Source: an uncultured Acidimicrobiales bacterium (GTDB taxonomy: Bacteria; Actinomycetota; Acidimicrobiia; Acidimicrobiales; SZUA-35). Taken from it: a DNA stretch of 64,000 bases. This document shows positions 51,879 to 60,344 of this stretch, piece after piece (positions within the stretch are counted from its first letter, which is position 1; every line of letters starts with the position of its first letter). Where the stretch lies: positions 1 through 64,000 of the forward strand of contig CALHCB010000026.1 of NCBI GenBank assembly GCA_937930695.1. Reading direction: 5' to 3'. The notes under the pieces were generated by a model, which was given only the letters and a program-made list of their open reading frames with translations, searched no databases and was not told the origin of the DNA. A program made the position numbers and the translations under genes.

Positions 51879-52301
51879 ATGGCGTCCATTGAAGCGATCG
51901 AAGGAATCGGTCCGGCCAACGGGAAGAAGCTGCGGGCGGCGGGTATCCGCTCATGCGAGGCGCTGCTGAAGCGCGGCGGCGACAAGAAGGGGCGTAAGGC
52001 GCTGGCCGCAGAAACCGGGATTGGCGACGGTCCGATTCTCGAGTGGGTGAACCGAGCCGACCTGATGCGAGTTCGCGGTGTTGGTTCTGAGTACAGCGAT
52101 CTGCTGGAGGCGTCCGGAGTCGACACGGTCAAGGAACTCCGCAATCGAAATGCCGAGAACCTCGCTGCCAAGATGGTCGAAGTCAACGACGCTGCGATCA
52201 AGAAGACGAAAAAGAGCATCGTGCGTCGGACCCCGGCCATCTCAGAGGTTGAGCGCTGGGTGGCCCACGCGAAAACGCTGGACCCCGCCGTCACCTACTA
52301 G
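51879..52301 (+). CDS. DUF4332 helix-hairpin-helix protein
   Basis: 140 aa from ATG 51879, preceded by AACAGGAG. Repeated helix-hairpin-helix motifs: EAIEGIGPANGKKLRAAGIRSCEALL and LMRVRGVGSEYSDLLEASGVDTVKELRNRNAENL. The DUF4332 family resembles DNA-polymerase/ligase HhH tandem repeats and could bind DNA, but no role is established. Stand-alone gene. Confidence 0.85.
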   Translation: MASIEAIEGIGPANGKKLRAAGIRSCEALLKRGGDKKGRKALAAETGIGDGPILEWVNRADLMRVRGVGSEYSDLLEASGVDTVKELRNRNAENLAAKMVEVNDAAIKKTKKSIVRRTPAISEVERWVAHAKTLDPAVTY

Positions 52302-52344
52302 CGGTAGTTCTCAACTTCGATTCTGACCGGCCGATCAAGATGGC

Positions 52345-52518
52345 ATGCGTACCACGGCGACAACGATGTCCCCACCAAGGTACCGCCGGGTTGGTCTGCG
52401 TTTGAGCTGCCTCCCCTGCGAGGTGGCTTGGACCGGCCCGGCGAAGTCTCGGTGCTGGGTTTGCGAAGGCCCGGGAATCCCTGGACCGACGCCCAGCGTC
52501 TATCCAGACCTGGACTGA
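52345..52518 (+). CDS. Small zinc-ribbon protein
   Basis: 57 aa, absent from the ORF track for length. Two CxxC knuckles are visible, CLPC and CWVC, in the arrangement C-x2-C-x3-W-x7-C-W-x-C. This matches short actinobacterial zinc-ribbon proteins that commonly end with a CW-x-CG-type motif. The rest is Pro/Thr-rich. The Met start and TGA stop fit between the DUF4332 and LLM genes. No function assigned; coding status rests on the knuckle pattern. Confidence 0.6.
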   Translation: MRTTATTMSPPRYRRVGLRLSCLPCEVAWTGPAKSRCWVCEGPGIPGPTPSVYPDLD

Positions 52519-52568
52519 CCCTTCAGGCCGAACATGGTTCAGAACGTGATGGCCAGCGATCTCGCGAG

Positions 52569-53570
52569 CTATGACAGGCCTGCTGCTTCGGCGACCAATT
52601 CGTAGCTTCTGACCCGGGCCCCGTGGTCCCATGTGATGGTGACGACAAACAGTTCGTCGGTGGCGTGTTGGGCGCCGAGCTCTTCGAGTTCGGTCAGCAC
52701 CCGATCCGGGGTGCCCACGATCATCGGTCGTGGTCGGCCGCCTGGGTCGATGGCGAGTGGATTGTGGACGGATCGAGCCACTTCCTCAGGGGACGGGATC
52801 GGGCCAGCAAGACCACGCTGGCGCCAGACCCTTACCCCGTCGGCCAGCGTCTCTGCTTCGGCTTCGGTATCGGCGCAAATCACACCGGCGGCAACCGCGA
52901 CGACCGGTTCAGGAAAGCGTTCGCTTGGCTGGTACTCCCGCCGGTAAGCCGCCACGATTTCTGGCCCGTTCGCCGGGCTGAAGAAGTGTGCCCACCCAAG
53001 CGGGAGCCCGAAGTGGGCGGCGAAGCTGGCCGAATCGACGCTCGAGGCCAGTAACCAAACAGGCGGGGGAGAACCCGTGGCTGAAGGCATGGCTCGTACT
53101 CGTCCTCGAAACGGGCTGTCGGAGGGGAGGTCGTTGTCGAGGAAGCCGAGGAGCTCTCGAACCATCGACGGATACTGCTCGACCGCTCGTGGCTGGTCGC
53201 CGTTGGCCAACGCATACATCGTCACCGGGTCTGAACCCGGAGCGCGCCCGATCCCCAACTCGATTCGGCCGGGAAACAGCGCCTCAAGAGTTCGGAAGGT
53301 TTCGGCCACCTTGTAGGGGGAGTAGTGGCTGAGCATGATGCCGCCGGTTCCCACTGAGATTCGTGAGGTCACAGCCGCGATCTGGCCAACGAGAATCTCC
53401 GGCGCAGATCCGGCCAGTCCATCGGAGTTGTGGTGTTCAGCGACCCAGTACCGGTGATAGCCAAAACGATCGCACTGCGTCGCCAAGTGGATCGAGTTGG
53501 CGAGCGCCTGTGATGCGCTGGACCCCGACGGGACCGGAGACTGATCGAGAACTCCGAGCTGCAAACTCAT
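52569..53570 (-). CDS. LLM class flavin-dependent oxidoreductase (MsnO8/LuxA-B-like)
   Basis: 333 aa. LGVLDQSPVPSGSSASQALANS, YHRYWVAEHHNSDGLAGSAPEILVGQIAA, VGTGGIMLSHYSPYKVAETFRTLEALFPGRIELGIGRAPG define the LLM group often annotated as FMN-dependent 'MsnO8' monooxygenase. Its ATG overlaps the stop of the enoyl-CoA hydratase gene (ATGA), implying co-translation. Substrate unknown. Confidence 0.9.
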   Translation of the reverse strand: MSLQLGVLDQSPVPSGSSASQALANSIHLATQCDRFGYHRYWVAEHHNSDGLAGSAPEILVGQIAAVTSRISVGTGGIMLSHYSPYKVAETFRTLEALFPGRIELGIGRAPGSDPVTMYALANGDQPRAVEQYPSMVRELLGFLDNDLPSDSPFRGRVRAMPSATGSPPPVWLLASSVDSASFAAHFGLPLGWAHFFSPANGPEIVAAYRREYQPSERFPEPVVAVAAGVICADTEAEAETLADGVRVWRQRGLAGPIPSPEEVARSVHNPLAIDPGGRPRPMIVGTPDRVLTELEELGAQHATDELFVVTITWDHGARVRSYELVAEAAGLS

Positions 53571-54385
53571 CGTCGGGCTTGGGGTACCCAGGGCGCGGTC
53601 TCCTTGGCCACGAATGCGGCGATGCCGCTCTGGGCCTCCTCTGACTGAAAGAGTTCGCCGGACTCCTTGGTCATGACGGCGAGCGCTTCGTCGATGCCCA
53701 TCGCCGGGACGTCATTGATGATCCGTTTGCACGCCGCCAGTGCCAATGGCCCGCCCCGGACGATCATGTCGACGTAGTACTCGACGCGAGCATCGAGTTC
53801 ATCGGCAGGTACGGCGTCGTTGATCAACCCGACGTCTGCTGCTCGGGTCGGGGTGATCCGGTCGGCAGTGAGGAACAACTCGGATGCATCAGCCTTCCGG
53901 AGCTTGGGAAGACACACGACCGAGATAATCGCGGGAGCAACGCCGAGCCGAGCCTCGGTGAACCCGATCTTGGCGTCGTCGCGCATGATAGAGATGTCGC
54001 ACACCGCGGTGAGGCCAACGCCGCCACCGGTGGCATGGCCATCGATCCGCCCGATCACTGGCTTGGGCCCTCGCATGATGAGCTGGAACACGTCGCCGAA
54101 GCTCCGACCCTTTGGTTCAGAGATTCCGGGACGAACCGACTTCAGGTCCGCGCCAGCGCAGAACGTGTTGCCGCTGTTCGTAAGAACGATGACTCGGACC
54201 TCGTCGTCGGCGTTGGCCGCCTCGAGCCGCTGGGCCAGGAGGTCGACCAGCTCGGGTGCAAGGCTGTTCTTTCGTTCCGGAAGGTTGAGGGTGATCGTCG
54301 CCACCCCGTCGGTCGTTTCAGAGAGGACAGCGTTCTCGTCGATCTCCGAAGTGTTCGCATCTGCGTCGTTCGTGTCAGTAGCCAT
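53567..54385 (-). CDS. Enoyl-CoA hydratase/isomerase family protein
   Basis: 272 aa from ATG 54385. Crotonase fold: ITLNLPERKNSLAPELVDLLAQRL, oxyanion-hole loop FCAGADLKSV, GRIDGHATGGGVGLTAVCDISI and IGFTEARLGVAPAIIS. The typical glutamates of hydratases lie in the G-E and A-R-L-G region. Substrate chain unknown. Coupled to the LLM gene downstream; divergent from the HIT gene with 27 bp between starts. Confidence 0.9.
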   Translation of the reverse strand: MATDTNDADANTSEIDENAVLSETTDGVATITLNLPERKNSLAPELVDLLAQRLEAANADDEVRVIVLTNSGNTFCAGADLKSVRPGISEPKGRSFGDVFQLIMRGPKPVIGRIDGHATGGGVGLTAVCDISIMRDDAKIGFTEARLGVAPAIISVVCLPKLRKADASELFLTADRITPTRAADVGLINDAVPADELDARVEYYVDMIVRGGPLALAACKRIINDVPAMGIDEALAVMTKESGELFQSEEAQSGIAAFVAKETAPWVPQARR

Positions 54386-54412
54386 TGCCACCATCATCTA
54401 CGGTGCAGACCC

Positions 54413-54808
54413 ATGGCGTCGATTTTCACCCGCATCATTCAAGGCGAGATTCCCGGTCGGATCCTTTTCGAGGACGACGTGTGCTTCGCCATGCTCGACA
54501 TCCGCCCGCTTCACCCGGGCCACACACTCGTCATTCCGAAGGAAGAAGTCGATCACTGGGTCGATCTCGACGATGCAACAACGACGCATCTCATGGCGGT
54601 CGCCAAGAAGGTCGGCGAAGCACAGCGCGCCACGATCACGTGTGAACGAATTGGACTGATGATCGCGGGCTTCGAAGTCCCGCACACTCATGTGCACGTG
54701 ATTCCGCTTGCCTCGATGGCCAACTTGGACTTTGCGAATGCCGACACCAAGCCGCTCGCTGATGCGCTCGACGCGATGGCTGATCAGCTTCGCGCCGCGC
54801 TGTCCTAG
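54413..54808 (+). CDS. HIT family protein (Ap4A hydrolase/adenosine 5'-phosphoramidase-like)
   Basis: 131 aa from ATG 54413. IFTRIIQGEIPGRILFEDD and the histidine triad HTHVHVIPL (91-99) identify a HINT-type nucleotide-binding protein. The DALDAMADQLRAAL C-terminus is family-like. The track frame starting at 54035 runs antisense through the hydratase gene. Its stop sits in a 19-bp tandem duplication. Confidence 0.93.
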   Translation: MASIFTRIIQGEIPGRILFEDDVCFAMLDIRPLHPGHTLVIPKEEVDHWVDLDDATTTHLMAVAKKVGEAQRATITCERIGLMIAGFEVPHTHVHVIPLASMANLDFANADTKPLADALDAMADQLRAALS

Positions 54809-54833
54809 CTGGCACGCGCTGTCCTAGCTGGCA
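54796..54833. repeat. 19-bp tandem duplication spanning a stop codon
   Basis: CGCGCTGTCCTAGCTGGCA occurs twice, directly joined. The first copy contains the TAG stop of the HIT gene, and a partial third copy (CGCGC) follows. The two full copies are identical, so the event looks recent. Confidence 0.9.
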
Positions 54834-54849
54834 CGCGCGTGGCGACCGA

Positions 54850-55245
54850 TCAGCGGCGACCTGTGGTGTTGACACGATCAGGGTTGATGGTGACGATCCA
54901 TCGATGGTCATCTGGGCCGTCGCTCGGTGGTCCATCAGCCCCGTACTGAGCTCGGACCTTGGTCACAAACGCCTTGTCCGGGTCGGGTTCGAATGTGGCG
55001 GTCCCGCGGACCTCAATGGTCTCAATCATGCTTTCGGGGCTCATCAGGAAGAAGGTGCAGGCCGGGTTCTCACGGAGGTTGCGGTACTTCTTGCGATGCT
55101 CGAGCAGAGAGAAACGGATCGACCCGTCCTCGAACAGAAACCACATGCCGGTGGATTGTGGAAGCCCACTCGGGGCGAGCGTTGTGATGACGCACCCGTA
55201 GGGCTGGCTGACGAGTTCGAGGTGTGATTCAGGAATCGTGTTCAT
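54850..55245 (-). CDS. PPOX class pyridoxamine-phosphate-oxidase-like protein (probably F420-dependent)
   Basis: 131 aa. Split-barrel fold: PYGCVITTLAPSGLPQSTGMWFLFEDGSIRFSLLEHRKKYRNLRENPACTFF is the core of small actinobacterial PPOX-class F420-binding reductases. VRGTATFEPDPDK continues the barrel. Cofactor could be FMN or F420; F420 is inferred from lineage. Same strand as the nitroreductase, 52 bp downstream of it. Confidence 0.87.
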   Translation of the reverse strand: MNTIPESHLELVSQPYGCVITTLAPSGLPQSTGMWFLFEDGSIRFSLLEHRKKYRNLRENPACTFFLMSPESMIETIEVRGTATFEPDPDKAFVTKVRAQYGADGPPSDGPDDHRWIVTINPDRVNTTGRR

Positions 55246-55259
55246 GCAGACCGAACACT

Positions 55260-55287
55260 AGTCAGTAGCGGGAGGGAGTCAGTAGCG
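55260..55287. repeat. Short direct repeat AGTCAGTAGCG x2
   Basis: Two identical 11-bp copies, 17 bp apart, lie in the 52-bp gap between the nitroreductase stop and the PPOX start. No function evident. Confidence 0.6.
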
Positions 55288-55297
55288 ATACGGAGGC

Positions 55298-55942
55298 CTA
55301 CCAGGGCGGCGGCGATCCCCAGCTGTCGAGGAAGGTGGTCCCGCTGGTTGGCAGTCTGTGCGTCGAACCAAAGTTGCCCCGTGGGTAGCCCAGAGGGACA
55401 CAGCAATGGAATCGCACGTCCGTCGGAACGCTGAAGAGGTCGTTGACCCGATCCATCACGCTCGCATGAAGCGTCGTGAGCACGCTGCCGACGCCAAGGC
55501 CTCGGGCGGCGAGCATCAGATTCTGAACTGTCGGGTAGACCGAGACCCCAGGTGCGTCGTGGGAGAAAACAAGAACGACCGCGGGCGCTGCGGCCATCTC
55601 TGACGCCAAGAGGGCGGGCATTCGGTAGGGCGAGTCGGCGGGAATCTCTTGATCGGGTTCCCACCCGTAGGCATCGGCTCGCTTGGCCCACCAAGCTTCG
55701 TGATAGAGCTCACCAAATGAGGCGATCTTGGCTCGATCGGTGACGACGAGCATGCGAACCGGCTGAATGTTTGCACCGGTAGGGGCTTTGGACGCAGCAT
55801 CCATCATGATCTTGAGATCAGCGGCCGCTATCGGGCGGTCCGGATCGAGTCTGCGGATGGCTCGTTGGGTGAACATCGCTTCTCCGAGGCTGATCGAGAG
55901 TTCCTCGGGCGGGTCCAGAGCGATGGGTTCAGCATCAGACAT
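55298..55942 (-). CDS. Nitroreductase family protein
   Basis: 214 aa from ATG 55942. FMN-binding nitroreductase pattern: MFTQRAIRRLDPDRPIAAADLKIMMDAASKAPTGANIQPVRMLVV, then YPTVQNLMLAARGLGVGSVLTTLH and PLGYPRGNFG near the end. The track's 409-aa frame includes antisense of the sulfatase gene and is trimmed. Divergent from the alkylsulfatase-like gene, whose chosen start is 136 bp away. Confidence 0.9.
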   Translation of the reverse strand: MSDAEPIALDPPEELSISLGEAMFTQRAIRRLDPDRPIAAADLKIMMDAASKAPTGANIQPVRMLVVTDRAKIASFGELYHEAWWAKRADAYGWEPDQEIPADSPYRMPALLASEMAAAPAVVLVFSHDAPGVSVYPTVQNLMLAARGLGVGSVLTTLHASVMDRVNDLFSVPTDVRFHCCVPLGYPRGNFGSTHRLPTSGTTFLDSWGSPPPW

Positions 55943-56077
55943 TGCGACATGCTCGTTTCGAGATTTGTGGTGCGGAGTCGCGACGGTAGTCCCACGGGTT
56001 GGCCATCCAGCGAAGATTCGTGGGAACCGCTTGTCCCAGATGGCGACTTCTTGCGGTGTCCCGGCCAAGATGGACGA

Positions 56078-57826
56078 GTGACAGTCCGAAATTCGCACCC
56101 CGCATCGTTCGACCTTGATGACACCAACATCTCGACCGGGCCAAAGGGCCAAATTGGCCACCGGCGCCACATCGAGCAGACGTCTCGTTTGGAGCGCAAG
56201 ATCTGGTCTCCGCGTCCGGGCGTTTGGTCCGTTGTCGGGAACGGGCTTTCGAACCAGAGCTTTGTCGAAGGACCAGAAGGCTTGATCTGCATCGACACGG
56301 GAGAGTCGAATCAGGAGATGGCCTGGGCGCTTGCCGAAGTCCAGAAGCTGACAGATGCCCCGGTCGCTGCGGTGCTCTACACCCACTTTCACTACATGGG
56401 TGGCACGCGAGCGATCTTCGATGCGATCGATAGGGATGTCCCGATCTGGGGGCATCCCGGTATCGAAGGCAACCTCGCCCGCATAGGTGGCGAGGTCAGC
56501 GCTGCCGCACAACGGGGCCTGGTGCATCAGATGGCAATCCTGATGCCAACCGAGGGCGAGGACGGCACCATCAATCTCGGTCTGGGTGAGTCATTCCGAC
56601 ATCAAGATCACGCGCCGTTTACCCGTGAGGTCTTGCTCCCCGACAACTTCTTCGATCCTGAGCAGACCACGGTTGCCTCCGTTGCCGGCCTCTCCATCGA
56701 GGTGACACCGGCTCCGTCCGACGCCGATGATTCGGTGACGATCTGGTTTCCGGAGCTCGGGGTAGCGGTCAACAATCTGCTCTGGCCGACCCTGTTCAAC
56801 GTCTTCGCCATCCGAGGCGAGGAGTACCGCGACCCGCGAGTTCTGCTGAACGGACTCGATCATCTCGCCAGCCTTGGCGCCGACCATCTCGTGGGCTGCC
56901 ACGGCCCTCCGATCTCGGGCGCAGAGCGAATTGCAGAAGACATCGAGGAATACCGCGACTCGATCCAGTTCTTGTGGGATCAGACAGTTCGGGGGCTCAA
57001 CCGGGGGCTCACCACCGACGAACTCACTGAGGCCGTGCAGTTGCCAGCTTCGTTCGATCGCACCTATCTGACGCATCAGTACTACGGACTGGTCGAGCAC
57101 CACGTGCGCCAGATCCACGCTGGTCTTCGCGGGTGGTTCGATGGGCATGAGGCATTGCTGTTCCCGACCCCTCCGCTCGAGCGAGTAGCGAAGCTCATCG
57201 CTGGTTTCGGCGGAGCGGAAGAGGTTCGCTCCCAGTCAAAGGCAGCGCTGGCCGACGGCGATCTTCGGTGGTCACTCGAACTCGCCACCTGGCTCGTGCG
57301 GGGCGACGTGGATGCTCAGGGTCGAATCGACGGAGGGTCTGCAGACGATCGCATGCATCTCGCCTCGATCCTGCGAGCGATTGGCCAACGTACGACGTCA
57401 GCCAATGTCCGGAACTGGGTGATCACCCGTGCGCTCGAACTCGAAGGTTCGCTCGACTTGTCTCGCTTCCGTACGCACCGTTTCAGCCACGGCGATGTGG
57501 TGTCGAACCCACCCGACCTCTACGTCAAGACCTTGCGGGTCGTCGTCGATCCGGCAAAGGCCGAGGGGATTGACGACGAGCTTCGATGGGAGTTCCCTGA
57601 CGGCACCCGAGCCGGCCTTCGTGTTCGGCGCTGCGTCGCGGTACCCACCGACGGCTCCGACGCCGAGCTGGCGATCGCGATTGATCTGGAGACGTGGGCT
57701 CAAGTCATGTCGACAAAGATGACGTTCTCCGATGCGGTTAACGCAGGTCTCGTCGAGGTGACGGGAGATCTGAACCGGATTCGTTCGGTGCTGAGCGTCT
57801 TTGACCACGCGACACTCGGCGCATGA
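56078..57826 (+). CDS. Alkyl-sulfatase-like metallo-beta-lactamase-fold protein (SdsA1/BDS1 type)
   Basis: About 582 aa from GTG 56078. N-terminal beta-lactamase-fold domain, a helical dimerisation domain (HQYYGLVEHHVRQIHAGLRGWFDG) and a C-terminal SCP2-like domain (HRFSHGDVVSNPPDLYVKTLRVVV), the order seen in SDS hydrolase. The metal motif, canonically THxHxDHxGG, reads THFHYMGGT, without the Asp-His pair; a further acidic site reads TPAPSDADDSV. So it may bind metal differently or not at all. It precedes an arylsulfatase gene by 16 bp. Confidence 0.8.
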   Translation: MTVRNSHPASFDLDDTNISTGPKGQIGHRRHIEQTSRLERKIWSPRPGVWSVVGNGLSNQSFVEGPEGLICIDTGESNQEMAWALAEVQKLTDAPVAAVLYTHFHYMGGTRAIFDAIDRDVPIWGHPGIEGNLARIGGEVSAAAQRGLVHQMAILMPTEGEDGTINLGLGESFRHQDHAPFTREVLLPDNFFDPEQTTVASVAGLSIEVTPAPSDADDSVTIWFPELGVAVNNLLWPTLFNVFAIRGEEYRDPRVLLNGLDHLASLGADHLVGCHGPPISGAERIAEDIEEYRDSIQFLWDQTVRGLNRGLTTDELTEAVQLPASFDRTYLTHQYYGLVEHHVRQIHAGLRGWFDGHEALLFPTPPLERVAKLIAGFGGAEEVRSQSKAALADGDLRWSLELATWLVRGDVDAQGRIDGGSADDRMHLASILRAIGQRTTSANVRNWVITRALELEGSLDLSRFRTHRFSHGDVVSNPPDLYVKTLRVVVDPAKAEGIDDELRWEFPDGTRAGLRVRRCVAVPTDGSDAELAIAIDLETWAQVMSTKMTFSDAVNAGLVEVTGDLNRIRSVLSVFDHATLGA

Positions 57827-57842
57827 GAGCAAGGGCAGCAGC

Positions 57843-60173
57843 ATGAACAACATTCCAGGGCCAACACCAGCGTTCGCCGGAACGATCGGCAGGCTCGTCG
57901 AGGACTCGACGTCTTCTCCCCTCGAGATGGATCGGCCAGACGGACCGAACGTGCTGTTGGTGCTGCTCGACGACGTTGGATTCGGTTCCTGTGCCACCTT
58001 CGGTGGACCAATCCCGACTCCGGCAGTCGACAAGGTGGCAGCGCGCGGTCTTCGCTACAACACCTTCCACACCACCGCGTTGTGCGCCCCGACTCGGGCG
58101 TCACTGCTCACGGGGCGGAACCATCACTCGGTGCACATGGCAGGGATCCCGGAAGGCGCCAACAGCTTTCCGGCTTACGACACCGTGATTCCCCAGGAGT
58201 CGGCGCTCGTTGCCGAGGTCCTTCGGCAACACGGCTACTCGACGGGTTGCTTCGGCAAATGGCACCTCACGCCGATGTGGGAATTCAACCCCGCCGGGCC
58301 GTATGACCACTGGCCGACCCGTATGGGCTTCGACCGGTTCTACGGGATCATTGGGGCCGAGGCTTCGATGTACGAACCTGCGGCGTACGACCAGATCACG
58401 CCGATCGAACCCAATCTGGGCAAAGACGATTACCACTTCACCGAAGACCTTGCCGATCAAGCGATTCGCTGGATACGTCAACAGAAGGCGGCCGATCCCG
58501 CTCGGCCATTCTTCTGTTACTTCTCGACGCCAGCGGTGCACGCTCCCCATCACGTCACACCGGAGTGGATCGCCAAGTTCGAGGGCATGTTCGACGACGG
58601 TTGGGATGTCCTTCGTGAGCGCATCTACGAACGCCAGCTCGAAATGGGCATCATCCCGCCGGGGACGGCCCTGACGTCGCGGCCCGAGCAGATCCCGAGC
58701 TGGGAGGAGTACCCCGACAGGTACAAGCCGGTGGCTCGCCGCCTGATGGAGGTCTTCGCGGCGTTTCTCGCCCATACCGACGCACAGGTTGAACGAGTCG
58801 TCGATGCCATTGATGAGCTCGGGGTCGGTGACGACACCCTCATCATCTATGTAACGGGCGACAACGGAGCGTCAGCCGAGGGCACGATCCACGGAGCTTG
58901 GAGCGCTCCGTCGTTCCAGAACGGTATTCACGAGGACCCGGAGTGGTTGCTGGAACATATGGCCGACTTTGGATCGGCTGCATGTGAGAACCACTTCAAC
59001 GTCGGCTGGGCGTGGGCCCTCGATTCACCGTTCCAATGGATGAAGCAGGTTGCATCTCACTTCGGCGGAACACGAAACGGTCTGGCTGTCTCGTGGCCGA
59101 ACGGCATCGACGATGCGGGCGGTCTTCGTGATCAGTTCCACCACGTCATCGACATCGCGCCCACGATCCTTCAAGCAGCTGGGATCGAACCGCCCGGGAG
59201 CGTCAACGGCGTCGAGCAGATGGAGACCCATGGCGTTGCCATGAATTACTCGTTTGCCGCCGCGGCCGCTGAGGTGGCATCGCGTCGAACAACCCAGTAC
59301 TTCGAACTCCTGGGCAACCGGGCGATTTATCACAAGGGATGGATCGCATGTTGTTTCCACGGCCGAGTGCCGTGGGTTCGGCTGACGGGATACGAATTCG
59401 ATGGACCACAGGAGAGGTGGGAGCTCTACGACGTGTCGAAGGACTTCTCCCAAAATGACGACCTTGCGGATCAATTCCCCGACAAGTTGGCAGAGCTCCA
59501 GGAACTGTTCCACTCCGAGGCCCAGAACTATGGCGTGTATCCGCTGCGGGATCCTGGATCGAAACGAGATGCCGGGTGGCGCACGCCCCAATCGCTCGAC
59601 AACGTGTCGAAGATGACCTACACGACGGACCACGTACGGATGCCGGAGCGGTCCGTGGTGAATCTGAAGAACTCCTCGCACGAGATCCGGGCTCTGATCG
59701 ACGTTCCTGAGGGGGGCGCGGTTGGTGTGGTGGCTTGTCAGGGCGGAAACATGGCCGGCTGGTCGCTCTATCTCGACGAGGCCGGAGCCCCGAACTTTCT
59801 CTACAACTGCTTTGGGCACGAGCTCACCACCGTGAGCGGTCCTGGCTCGCTCGACCCTGGGCGCCACCAGTTGCGGATGTACTACGAGCACGATGGTGGG
59901 CTCGGCGCCGGCGGACAGATGACGCTCTTCGTGGACAGCGTGGAAGTCGACACGGCGCGTCTCGAACGTACGGTGCCCATCGTGTTCTCGATGAGCGGGG
60001 AAACGTTCGATGTCGGTGTCGACACTGGGGCGCCGGTTGGCCCGTACCCACACCGCTATGAATGCACGGCTTCGGTCATCAGCGTGACGCTCGAGCGACT
60101 CAAGGATCCCGATGCCGAGGTGCAGAAACAGATGGCGGAAGGCGAGTTTCAGGCCGCCATGGCCTCTCAATAA
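57843..60173 (+). CDS. Type I (formylglycine) arylsulfatase
   Basis: 776 aa from ATG 57843. VLLVLLDDVGFGSCATFGGP gives two metal Asp (43-44). The formylglycine site is LCAPTRASLLTGR (C81, pattern C-x-P-x-R). GKWHLTP, TGDNGASAEGT (further metal ligands) and AVHAPHHV follow. The protein is longer than usual, with a C-terminal beta-rich region (about 630-776). Hydrolyses sulfate esters. No signal peptide is seen. Maturation by a formylglycine-generating enzyme would be required; none is in the window. Operon with the alkylsulfatase-like gene. Confidence 0.92.
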   Translation: MNNIPGPTPAFAGTIGRLVEDSTSSPLEMDRPDGPNVLLVLLDDVGFGSCATFGGPIPTPAVDKVAARGLRYNTFHTTALCAPTRASLLTGRNHHSVHMAGIPEGANSFPAYDTVIPQESALVAEVLRQHGYSTGCFGKWHLTPMWEFNPAGPYDHWPTRMGFDRFYGIIGAEASMYEPAAYDQITPIEPNLGKDDYHFTEDLADQAIRWIRQQKAADPARPFFCYFSTPAVHAPHHVTPEWIAKFEGMFDDGWDVLRERIYERQLEMGIIPPGTALTSRPEQIPSWEEYPDRYKPVARRLMEVFAAFLAHTDAQVERVVDAIDELGVGDDTLIIYVTGDNGASAEGTIHGAWSAPSFQNGIHEDPEWLLEHMADFGSAACENHFNVGWAWALDSPFQWMKQVASHFGGTRNGLAVSWPNGIDDAGGLRDQFHHVIDIAPTILQAAGIEPPGSVNGVEQMETHGVAMNYSFAAAAAEVASRRTTQYFELLGNRAIYHKGWIACCFHGRVPWVRLTGYEFDGPQERWELYDVSKDFSQNDDLADQFPDKLAELQELFHSEAQNYGVYPLRDPGSKRDAGWRTPQSLDNVSKMTYTTDHVRMPERSVVNLKNSSHEIRALIDVPEGGAVGVVACQGGNMAGWSLYLDEAGAPNFLYNCFGHELTTVSGPGSLDPGRHQLRMYYEHDGGLGAGGQMTLFVDSVEVDTARLERTVPIVFSMSGETFDVGVDTGAPVGPYPHRYECTASVISVTLERLKDPDAEVQKQMAEGEFQAAMASQ

Positions 60174-60344
60174 CACTCGGTCGAGCCGTTGGGATCTTGC
60201 GTCTTGGCCTTGGGCCCATGCTGGCCGACGATACGCTTTGTCGCTCGTTGAGCGTGACTCAACCGACAGGCCCTTTGCCTGCGAGACGGGCAGGGATGTA
60301 GTCCCAGCGCTCGTACTCCCCAATATTTCAGGAGATCAGCCGTC

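Noticed and set aside
59025-60323. 432-aa minus-strand ORF opposite the arylsulfatase
   Set aside because: Arg/His/Val-rich shadow without motifs; the sulfatase frame is certain.
60174-60344. Gap before the basic protein considered as a structured RNA
   Set aside because: Small local stems only, no recognised RNA fold; treated as leader/promoter region.
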